Assembly (NCBI RefSeq): GCF_000379825.1
Contig: NZ_KB903818.1
Location: forward strand, 74,556-138,555
DNA from: Longispora albida DSM 44784
GTDB taxonomy: Bacteria; Actinomycetota; Actinomycetes; Mycobacteriales; Micromonosporaceae
Reading direction: 5' to 3'
Length of the DNA: 64,000 nucleotides
In this document: positions 43,599 to 50,772 of the stretch, piece by piece
Layout of the letters: each line of letters opens with the position of its first letter
Position numbering within the stretch: the stretch's first letter is position 1
Made by a program: the position numbers and the translations under genes
The notes under the pieces: generated by a model
Told to the model about the DNA's origin: nothing
What the model saw: the letters and a program-made list of their open reading frames with translations, nothing else
The model's database searches: none

Positions 43599-45100
43599 GC
43601 ATCCGGGCCACGCTGGCCGCCGATCCGGCTCTCGGAGCCGGCAACGCACTGCGCCGGCTCCTCGCGAACGGGGTCGACCCGGCCGCACCGGTCATCGCCT
43701 TCGACACCGACGTCGACGCGCACCCGGCCTGGGAGCGGTGGAGCCTCGGTGACCTCGACCGTGCCGTCGCGGCCCGTGCGGCCTGGCTGCACAGCCGGGG
43801 CGTCGGGCCGCGTGAGGTCGTCGCGGTGTTCGAGGACACGGCAGCCGGCAACATCCTGGCCTTCCTGGCCATCGCCCGGCTCGGTGCCATCGCGGCCCTG
43901 GTCAACGCGAGGCTGGACGTGAAGGTCGCCGCCCGGTACATCAGGCGGCTGCGGGCGGGTGGCGTGCTGACCAGCCGTGAGGATCTGATCCGCGCCGATC
44001 CGGAGGCGCGCTGGCTGGGGCCGCTGCTGGCCGGGGAGCCGGACGAGGCTCCGGAGCCGTACGAGCACCACGACGACGATCCGGTCGCGATCACCCACTC
44101 GTCCGGCACGACGGGCATCCCGAAGGCGGTCACCGGCACGCACCACAGCCTGTTCGCCGCCATCCGGTACCGGCTGACCGCCCCGCGCGCCCAGGGCCTC
44201 GACCGGTGGCTGAGCGCGCTGCCCGCCGCCCACAACTCGACGCTGACCATCCTGAACCTGGCTCTGTGCAACCGGACGGAGCTGCTGGCGCTGTCCTCGC
44301 AGTCGGCGGAGTCCACTCTGGAGGGTGCGCGCCGCTGGCAGCCGGGTACGGTGCTCGGCTTCTCGGTGACCTGGGCCGAGCTGGCGGCCCGGGACCTGTC
44401 GGGGCTCGACTCGGTCAGCGTCTGGTGGAACACGGGCGACAGCGCCCACGAGTCGCACATCCGCAAGCTGATCGGCGCGGGCCGCCACCGCGTACCGACG
44501 AAGGACGGTCCACAGTGGCGTGACGGCTCGGTGTTCGTCGACAACCTGGGCTCCTCCGAGCTGGGCCACTCGGTCTTCTCGATCACGCACCGGCCGGACA
44601 CCGAGCGCTACGGCCGATGTGTCGGCAAGCCGGACGCGTACGCCGAGGCCAAGGTCATCGACGAGGGCGGCCGCGAACTTCCCGCCGGCCAGCCCGGCCT
44701 GCTCGCCGTCCGCACCCCGTCGATGTCGCCCGGCTACTGGAACGACTCGGTGGCCACGTACGCGAGCCGGCGCAAGGGCTGGCTGCTGACCGGTGACGTC
44801 GTACGCCGCGACGAGGCCGGCTTCTTCTACCACCTCGACCGCGCGACCGACACCTACGGCGGCGTCTATACGGTCCTCGCCGAGGAGCAGATCCTCACGG
44901 CCGTCCCCGGCGTCCTGGACTGCACGGTCGTCGCGTCCCCGGACGGCACGGACATCTACCTCCAGGCGGCCGGCCCCGTCGACGAGCAGGCGATCAGGGC
45001 TGCGATCGGAGCCGAGGCCGCCGCCACGATCCGCAAGATCACGGTTGACGGCGTGCCGCAGGGCGCGACCGGCAAGGTCCGCAAGGTGGCCCTCCGATGA
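43595..45100 (+). CDS. Adenylating ligase B (ANL superfamily)
   Basis: 501 residues. P-loop HSSGTTGIPK (168-177), an atypical A5 motif NLGSSELGHS (318-326) instead of YGxTE, TGD (399-401) and C-terminal ATGKVRK with Lys494. Divergent in the substrate pocket region from ligase A, so probably activates another acid. ATG 43595 follows GGGGGAGGG and overlaps the preceding stop. Ends overlapping the second ketosynthase gene. Confidence 0.87.
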   Translation: MSIRATLAADPALGAGNALRRLLANGVDPAAPVIAFDTDVDAHPAWERWSLGDLDRAVAARAAWLHSRGVGPREVVAVFEDTAAGNILAFLAIARLGAIAALVNARLDVKVAARYIRRLRAGGVLTSREDLIRADPEARWLGPLLAGEPDEAPEPYEHHDDDPVAITHSSGTTGIPKAVTGTHHSLFAAIRYRLTAPRAQGLDRWLSALPAAHNSTLTILNLALCNRTELLALSSQSAESTLEGARRWQPGTVLGFSVTWAELAARDLSGLDSVSVWWNTGDSAHESHIRKLIGAGRHRVPTKDGPQWRDGSVFVDNLGSSELGHSVFSITHRPDTERYGRCVGKPDAYAEAKVIDEGGRELPAGQPGLLAVRTPSMSPGYWNDSVATYASRRKGWLLTGDVVRRDEAGFFYHLDRATDTYGGVYTVLAEEQILTAVPGVLDCTVVASPDGTDIYLQAAGPVDEQAIRAAIGAEAAATIRKITVDGVPQGATGKVRKVALR

Positions 45101-46359
45101 GCACCCCGGCCGCCATCACGGGGCTGGGCATGGTCACCCCGGTCGGTACCAAGCCTGCCGAGGTGTTCGATGCGGTTGTCGCCGGCCACTCGGGTCTGGC
45201 TCGTCCGGCAGGTGCACTGGCCGGCCTGCCGGACGGCCGGGGCGGCGCGCTGATCGAGGTGGTCGGTGCGTGCCCGCCGATCGACCCGCTCGACGTGCTG
45301 CCGCCCAAGGCCGGAGCGGCTGTCGACCGGTTCATCCTGTTCGCGCTGCTGGCGGCCGAGGCGGCGCTGGCCGACGCCGGCCTGGTCATCGGGGAGAACG
45401 CCGATCCGGAGCGCGTCGCGGTGCTCGTCGCGACCAGCAACGGCGGCATGGCCACCTACGAGGAACAGGCGCTCCTCTTCCACGACCGTGGCCGGGCGGC
45501 CGTCAGCCCGTACCTGCTCCCCGGCATCATGCCGAACCAGCCAGCCGCCCGGATCGCGATCAGGTTCGGGGTGCGTGGCTACACGTCCGGCATCGTCTCG
45601 GCGTGCGCGGGCGGCGGCCAGGCGATCGGCGAGGCGCTGCGCCTCATCCGGGCCGGCGAGGCCGACGTCGTCCTCTGTGGCGGGACGGACGCTCCGCTCG
45701 CCGCCGCGACCATCGCCGGTTTCAGCAACGCCGGTGCCCTCGCTCGCGGCTGGTCCAGCCCGTCGGAGGCCAGCCGCCCCTTCGACAGCCGCCGCAACGG
45801 TTTCGTGCTCGCGGAGGGCGCGGGCATGCTGGTCATCGAGAGCACAGCCCACGCCCAAGCCCGGAAAGCCAAAACCCATTCCCTTGTACTGGGCTGGGGC
45901 GCCACCACTGACGCCCACCACCCGACAATGCCTCGCCCCGACGGGGCCGGCGCTGCGGCCTGCATGCGCAAAGCCCTCGCCGACGCCGGCCTCACCCCGG
46001 CCGACATCGGCTACATCAACGCCCACGGCACCAGCACGAAGCTGGGCGACGCGGCGGAGGCGACCGCGATCCGTGCGGTGTTCGGCGAGACGACGCCGCC
46101 GGTCAGCTCCACGAAGGGCGTGACGGGTCACCTGCTGGCCGCGTCCGGCGCTGTCGAGGCGGGCATCACGGCGCTGGCCCTGTCCACCGGCACCCTGCCG
46201 CCCACACACAACCTGACCACCCCGGACTGCCCGCTGACACACATCACCAGTCCCTGGAGCCTGGGCTCTCCCTACGCCCTCTCCAACTCCTTCGCCTTCG
46301 GCGGCCACAACGTCAGCCTGGTCCTCGGTCAGGCCCCGACCCGGGAGGCGCGCACGTGA
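45097..46359 (+). CDS. Ketosynthase 2 (FabF-like)
   Basis: 420 residues. N-terminal AITGLGMVTPVG is FabF-like. Catalytic Cys170 (VSACAGGG, less usual than ACSSG), His310 (NAHGTSTKLGD), Lys340 and His345 (TGHLLAASG). All residues for decarboxylative condensation are present. Two active ketosynthases that are unlike each other suggest sequential or chain-specific elongation. 4-nt overlaps on both sides. Confidence 0.92.
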   Translation: MSTPAAITGLGMVTPVGTKPAEVFDAVVAGHSGLARPAGALAGLPDGRGGALIEVVGACPPIDPLDVLPPKAGAAVDRFILFALLAAEAALADAGLVIGENADPERVAVLVATSNGGMATYEEQALLFHDRGRAAVSPYLLPGIMPNQPAARIAIRFGVRGYTSGIVSACAGGGQAIGEALRLIRAGEADVVLCGGTDAPLAAATIAGFSNAGALARGWSSPSEASRPFDSRRNGFVLAEGAGMLVIESTAHAQARKAKTHSLVLGWGATTDAHHPTMPRPDGAGAAACMRKALADAGLTPADIGYINAHGTSTKLGDAAEATAIRAVFGETTPPVSSTKGVTGHLLAASGAVEAGITALALSTGTLPPTHNLTTPDCPLTHITSPWSLGSPYALSNSFAFGGHNVSLVLGQAPTREART

Positions 46360-46832
46360 CCGACATTCCCTACCAGCAGTTCTGGTGGCTGCACGACGCC
46401 CGCTGGTACCAGGGCGTCGCCCGGCGCTTCGGCCAGGAGGCAGCCAACGAGATCAACGCGGAGGCCCTCAAGTTCGTCTCCCGGCGCGTCGCGAACTGGT
46501 GCGCCCGGAACCACGACATCAGCCTCGGCGACAAGCCGATGGCCGAGTTCGTGCAGGAGTTCGAGCAGATCGCCGGGGTGATGTGGGCCGAGGGCACGAT
46601 CTCGGTCACCGAGCGGGCGATCGACGAGTCGTCCTGGGAGTCGGTGATCACCGAGAGCTTCGTGCTCAAGATGCTCCGGGCCGCCCGTTCCCTCGACGGC
46701 TACGAGTGCCCGTGCCTCGACATGCGGGCCGGCTGGTTCGAGGGCCTGGGCCTGAAGGTCCGGGACTCGGTCGTGGAGTGCCAGCGCACCGGCGGCGAGT
46801 GCTGCCGGTTCCGTGCGGAGGTCGACCGGTGA
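46356..46832 (+). CDS. Small Cys-rich protein (DUF6125 / V4R-like)
   Basis: 158 residues. The N-terminus FWWLHDARWYQGVARRFGQEAANEIN resembles DUF6125 and thiazoline-carboxylate-hydrolase-like proteins. The C-terminal part has Cys118, Cys120, Cys142 and the pair Cys149-Cys150 (GGECCRFRAEV), a pattern seen in 4-vinyl-reductase-type small-molecule domains. It may bind metal or an aromatic ligand. Assignment is by pattern only. GTG start, 4-nt overlaps. Confidence 0.6.
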   Translation: MTDIPYQQFWWLHDARWYQGVARRFGQEAANEINAEALKFVSRRVANWCARNHDISLGDKPMAEFVQEFEQIAGVMWAEGTISVTERAIDESSWESVITESFVLKMLRAARSLDGYECPCLDMRAGWFEGLGLKVRDSVVECQRTGGECCRFRAEVDR

Positions 46833-47449
46833 ACGACCGCACCACAGTGGACGTCTGGGTGGACCCGATCTGCCCGTGGGCGTGGCGGACGGCGCAGTGG
46901 CTCCAGGAAGCCGAGCAGGTGCGCGACCTCGCCGTCAGGTACAACATCATGAGCCTTTCCCTGCTCAACGAGGGCCGCGATGATGTCGACCGCCGGTACA
47001 AACTCCTGTTGAACCGTGGGTGGGCAGGCGTCAGGGTGTGCGTCGCGGCGCGCGAGCGGCACGGCCCGGGCATCATCAGGCCGCTGTACTCGGCGATGGC
47101 CCGGCACATCCACGAGGAAGGCACGGGCATGGGCGACCGCATGGTCCGCGCGGCGCTGGCAGAGGTCGGCCTGCCCGGCGAACTGGCGGAGGCGGCCACC
47201 AGCACCGAGTTCGACGACCTGCTGCGCGCCAGCCACATGGCGGGACTCGCCGACCTGGGCGACGCGGCGGGCACTCCGATCCTCCATAGTGGGGGGCGGG
47301 CCTTCTTCGGCCCGGTCGTCAACGCCGCCCCGGCGGGGGAAGCGGCAGGCCAGCTGTGGGACGCAGTCGCCGTGCTGGCCTCAGCACCGGAATTCTTCGA
47401 GTTCAAGCGAGCGAGGGGGAATGGTGATGTACCTACTCGGGCACGATGA
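46829..47449 (+). CDS. Rv2466c-like mycothiol-dependent reductase, monothiol variant
   Basis: 206 residues, thioredoxin fold of the DsbA class. The protein parallels mycobacterial Rv2466c throughout: DVWVDPICPWAW, YNIMSLSLLNEGRDD, GAGTPILHSGGRAFFGPVV and EFFEFKRAR. Rv2466c has a CPWC active site; here it is Cys15-Pro-Trp-Ala18, so the resolving Cys is lost. That still permits a mycothiol-mixed-disulfide or transferase-like mechanism. Embedded in the biosynthetic operon. Confidence 0.83.
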   Translation: MNDRTTVDVWVDPICPWAWRTAQWLQEAEQVRDLAVRYNIMSLSLLNEGRDDVDRRYKLLLNRGWAGVRVCVAARERHGPGIIRPLYSAMARHIHEEGTGMGDRMVRAALAEVGLPGELAEAATSTEFDDLLRASHMAGLADLGDAAGTPILHSGGRAFFGPVVNAAPAGEAAGQLWDAVAVLASAPEFFEFKRARGNGDVPTRAR

Positions 47450-48194
47450 GGCCGAGCTGCGCCGCCTCGAACACCAGGCGGCCATGCTGGCCCCCGCCAC
47501 CGAACTGATCCTGCGCATGGCAGGCCTCGAACCAGGCATGCGCGTACTCGACCTCGGCACCGGTACCGGCGACGTCGCCAGGATCGCCGCGTCACTGGTC
47601 GGCCCCACCGGCTCGGTCACCGCGATCGACTCGGCACCCGAAGCGCTCGAAACCGCCCGGGCGCTGAGCCCCGGCACCATCGAGTACGTCGAGGGCGACG
47701 TGGCGAGCTGGCACGACGGCCGCGAGTTCGACGCCGTGATCGGCAGGCTGATCCTGCTCTACACCCGCGACGCCGCCGCGGTGCTCCGGCACCACGCCGC
47801 CTCGCTGCGCCCGGGCGGGCTGATGGTCGCGATGGAGTTCGACATGACCGGCGCCCGCTCCGTACCGCCGACGGCAGCCGTCGCCGACGCCCAGCGGTGG
47901 ATCACCGGAGCCTTCGGCCGGGCCGGGCTCGACGCGGGCCTCGGGGCGCGGCTCTCGGAGATATTCACGGCCGCCGGGATGCCCGGGTACGCCCAGCTGG
48001 GCCTCCAGGCCTACCACGGGCCCGACTCGCACGACGGGCCGCAGATCCTCGCCGGAGTGCTCCGCACGATGCTCCCGCTGTTCACCGAGCCGGTCGACCC
48101 GGAAGCCGTGGCCGATCAGATGCGCGCCGAACTGGCCGCCGCCCGCGCCGTCTTCGTCCCGCCGACCCTGGTCGGCTGCTGGGGAGCCGTCTGA
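47421..48194 (+). CDS. SAM-dependent methyltransferase (class I)
   Basis: 257 residues. SAM-binding motif I VLDLGTGTGDVARIA near residue 43, acidic motif II around TAIDSAPEA, VEGDVAS, and LRPGGLMVAMEFD as post-motif III. Likely tailoring O-, N- or C-methylation in the cluster. ATG 47421 lies inside the preceding gene (29-nt overlap) with a GAGGGGG site. Last gene of the operon as read here. Confidence 0.88.
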   Translation: MVMYLLGHDEAELRRLEHQAAMLAPATELILRMAGLEPGMRVLDLGTGTGDVARIAASLVGPTGSVTAIDSAPEALETARALSPGTIEYVEGDVASWHDGREFDAVIGRLILLYTRDAAAVLRHHAASLRPGGLMVAMEFDMTGARSVPPTAAVADAQRWITGAFGRAGLDAGLGARLSEIFTAAGMPGYAQLGLQAYHGPDSHDGPQILAGVLRTMLPLFTEPVDPEAVADQMRAELAAARAVFVPPTLVGCWGAV

Positions 48195-48238
48195 CCGTTC
48201 GCCATGTTCGACCAGGCCAGCCGGGTTAGCCTCGGCTG

Positions 48239-48850
48239 GTGAACTGGCTCGACGTCATCGGCTGGGCCGGATCGGCCCTGCTGGTCTGGTCGCTGCTCCA
48301 GACCCGGATCCTCCGGCTGCGCGCTTTCAACCTGGTCGGCTGCCTCGTGCTGATCGGGTACAACGCCGCGCGGTCCGTCTGGCCGATGGTCGGGCTCAAC
48401 GTCGTGCTCTCGATCATCAACGTGTACTACCTGCGCAAGATGCTCGCCACCCGCCACGACGAGCGCACGTACTCCGTGATCGAAGTGGACCCCGACGACC
48501 AGTTCCTCTCCTACGTCCTCGACCAGCACGCCCCGGACATCGCCCGGTTCAACCCCTCCTACCGGCGTACCTCCGGCGGCCTGGCCTTCCTGGTCGTGTC
48601 CGGCGACGAGACGGCGGGCGTCGTCCTCGTCCGCCCGGAACCCGGCGGCATCGCCCAGGTCGAACTCGACTACGTGACCCCGAAGTACCGCGACTTCACC
48701 CCCGGCGAGTTCGTGTACCGCCGCAGCCAGCTCTTCGCCGCGCGCGGCTTCCACAAGGTCGTCACCCCGCCCGGCATGGTCGCCCCGTACTACGCCCAGC
48801 TCGGCTTCCGCCCCGAGGGCGACTCCTACGTCCTCGACATCTCCCGCTGA
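48239..48850 (+). CDS. YgjV-like membrane protein with C-terminal GNAT-like domain
   Basis: 203 residues. Three short TM helices at 1-65 (WLDVIGWAGSALLVWSLLQ, FNLVGCLVLIGYNA, VGLNVVLSIINVYYL) resemble YgjV. The C-terminal 120 residues include AGVVLVRPEPGGIAQVELDYVTPKYRDF and a GNAT-like FVYRRSQLFAARGFHKV, APYYAQLGF ending. Leaderless: TAGCCT (48227-48232) 6 nt before GTG, inside a CCAGCCG/CGGCTGG palindrome. Its own promoter suggests it lies outside the cluster operon. Confidence 0.72.
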   Translation: MNWLDVIGWAGSALLVWSLLQTRILRLRAFNLVGCLVLIGYNAARSVWPMVGLNVVLSIINVYYLRKMLATRHDERTYSVIEVDPDDQFLSYVLDQHAPDIARFNPSYRRTSGGLAFLVVSGDETAGVVLVRPEPGGIAQVELDYVTPKYRDFTPGEFVYRRSQLFAARGFHKVVTPPGMVAPYYAQLGFRPEGDSYVLDISR

Positions 48851-48878
48851 GGGCTCTGAGGGTCTCGCGCCGGGCTGG

Positions 48879-48899
48879 TTATCCACAGAGTTATCCACA
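48879..48899 (+). promoter_or_regulatory. Two perfect DnaA boxes upstream of DUF4365 gene
   Basis: TTATCCACA at 48879-48887 and 48891-48899, 12 bp apart, with a degenerate third (CTGTCCACG) at 48904-48912, about 145 bp before the DUF4365 gene. Confidence 0.55.
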
Positions 48900-49044
48900 G
48901 GCTCTGTCCACGGGGCCGCACTGCCTCGGGATAGACAAGATCGCCGATATCCACTAAGGACGGACTTCGTTGCAGATCTTGTTTTTGGGTGCTTAAGGTG
49001 ACCGGGCTGATCTACCCGTACATGCGTATGAACCGGGAGAACAC

Positions 49045-49560
49045 GTGCCCCTGCACCCCAACGTCCACCAAGGCCTGCACGGCGAAGGCTTCGTCCACGC
49101 CCTGGCCTCAGCCGCCGGGCTGGTGACCTCGCGGCTGAACATCGATGTTCTCGGCATCGACTGGCTGATCGCCTGCCCCGACCCTGTTGACGGCAGCCAC
49201 CCGCCGATGGCCGAATTCCAGGTCAAGAGTTCGTCCCGGGAGAGGTTCACTGACGGGAAACTCTCCTTCCAGCTCAAGACGGCGCACTTCAACCACCTGG
49301 CTGGAGCCGGGCGCCAACGGCCCAGATTCCTGGCGGTCGTTCTCGTTCCGCCGAAGAAGGAGGACTATGCGGAGTGCACTGACGACGCGATGGAGCTGGC
49401 GCGTGCGGCCTACTGGGTGTCGTTAGCCGACCGCGAGCCGATTCCGCTGGGCGACCAGGCTCCGGCGACGGTGTCGGTCACCGTGTACCAGCGGAATCGG
49501 CTTACCGTGAACACTTTGACCTCGCTCATGTCCGGAGACCTGGAAGGAGCCGTGCTGTGA
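49045..49560 (+). CDS. DUF4365 nuclease-like protein
   Basis: 171 residues of the DUF4365 family, a predicted PD-(D/E)XK nuclease fold: GEGFVHALASAAGL, then GIDWLIACP and the putative active-site strand AEFQVKSSS. GGGAGAAC before a GTG start. It carries a TTA codon (49423-49425). Its stop overlaps the GTG of the next gene (GTGA), so the two form a module. A defence or DNA-processing role is inferred, not shown. Confidence 0.8.
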   Translation: MPLHPNVHQGLHGEGFVHALASAAGLVTSRLNIDVLGIDWLIACPDPVDGSHPPMAEFQVKSSSRERFTDGKLSFQLKTAHFNHLAGAGRQRPRFLAVVLVPPKKEDYAECTDDAMELARAAYWVSLADREPIPLGDQAPATVSVTVYQRNRLTVNTLTSLMSGDLEGAVL

Positions 49561-50711
49561 TCGACAAGCATGGCTGGATCATCGACCTGGCCGCACTGAA
49601 CGCACGTACGCCAGCCGAGCTCACCGCCTACCTGAGTTTCACGGGCTGGGCGGTCAGGCAGACGGATGACAAGGGGGCTTCCTGGTCGAGGGAGGTCGAC
49701 GGGAAGGTGTCCTGGGTGCTCCAGCCAGGACACCGGGAGCTCCTCGACTATCCGATCCGGGTTGCGGAGCTTCTGCGGACCCTGTCCGAGGTGGAGGGGC
49801 GCGACCAGCTCGACATCCTCCGGGAGATCGGCAACGTCGGGATGGACACCCACCGTGTCCGCGCTTTCCCCGAGGGATACCCGCCCGGCATGATCGGGAT
49901 CGACGACGGCGTGCAGGCCTTCGAGAGCCTGCGCAACCTGGTCGCCGCCGCGGCGTACGCAGAGAGTGCCGGCCAGCCACGGGCTGTACATCCAGCACGT
50001 AAGCCGGCCAACGTGCTCGACCTGCTCCGCGATGTCCGGATCGGTCCAGTGACCGAGGGCAGCTTCGTGTTCGCCGTCCACGTGCCCGTCCCGCCGCTGC
50101 TGACGAGCGGCGATCCGGAGAGCCCGGAGACCGACCCGTTCGAGCGCCGGGTCTCGCTGCGCCTCCAGCAAGCCGTCGCCGCGGCTCGGGCAGCGGCCGA
50201 TTCCGCGATGCGCACCGGCGAGCTCGACGCGTTCACCCGGCTCGTTCCCGAGGGGCTCAGCGCGAATCTGTGTGAGGCGCTGGTCGGGCTGGGCGGTGGC
50301 ATGCACCATCCGTTCGAGATCGATCTGCGGCTGGCCGCCACCCGGCCCATGCCCGGCCGGACGTTCGCCACGGTCTCCTTCAGCCGGGATCACTTCCCCG
50401 TGCTGCGCGCCGCCGCCTCCCAGCTCCGCCAGCTCGTGCCGGAAGCGAGCGTGCTGGTGGAGGGCAACGTCGTCCGGCTGCACCGCGAGGGCACCGAGGC
50501 CGGGGAGATCAGCCTCACCGGGACGGTCGACGGCGAGGACCGGCTCCGCCGGATCTGGATGACCCTGCCACCCGACGACTACCAGCTGGCCATGACGGCG
50601 CACCGGGAGATGCGCCCGCTGGCGGTGCGCGGTGACCTCATCCGGCGCGGTACCCGGCTGTGGCTGCACCATCCGCACGACGTCCAGACCCGCGAGGACG
50701 ACTACCGCTGA
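49557..50711 (+). CDS. Unknown protein coupled to DUF4365
   Basis: 384 residues, no recognised domain, no TM helix or signal. An N-terminal part (1-120) contains YLSFTGWAVRQTDDKGASWSRE, then a hydrophilic linker and a roughly 200-residue alpha/beta region with a helix rich in Ala and Arg (RRVSLRLQQAVAAARAAADSA). Overlaps the nuclease-like gene by 4 nt, so it is likely its obligate partner. A near-palindromic terminator follows. Confidence 0.75.
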   Translation: MIDKHGWIIDLAALNARTPAELTAYLSFTGWAVRQTDDKGASWSREVDGKVSWVLQPGHRELLDYPIRVAELLRTLSEVEGRDQLDILREIGNVGMDTHRVRAFPEGYPPGMIGIDDGVQAFESLRNLVAAAAYAESAGQPRAVHPARKPANVLDLLRDVRIGPVTEGSFVFAVHVPVPPLLTSGDPESPETDPFERRVSLRLQQAVAAARAAADSAMRTGELDAFTRLVPEGLSANLCEALVGLGGGMHHPFEIDLRLAATRPMPGRTFATVSFSRDHFPVLRAAASQLRQLVPEASVLVEGNVVRLHREGTEAGEISLTGTVDGEDRLRRIWMTLPPDDYQLAMTAHREMRPLAVRGDLIRRGTRLWLHHPHDVQTREDDYR

Positions 50712-50720
50712 CAGGACGAT

Positions 50721-50755
50721 GGCCCGCTCCCGGCACTGAGTACCGGGAACGGGCC
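50721..50755. terminator. Terminator after the DUF4365 module
   Basis: Stem of 12 pairs with one mismatch (50721-50733 with 50743-50755), 9-nt loop, between convergent genes. Confidence 0.75.
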
Positions 50756-50772
50756 GCACCCGAGGGGCCTGG

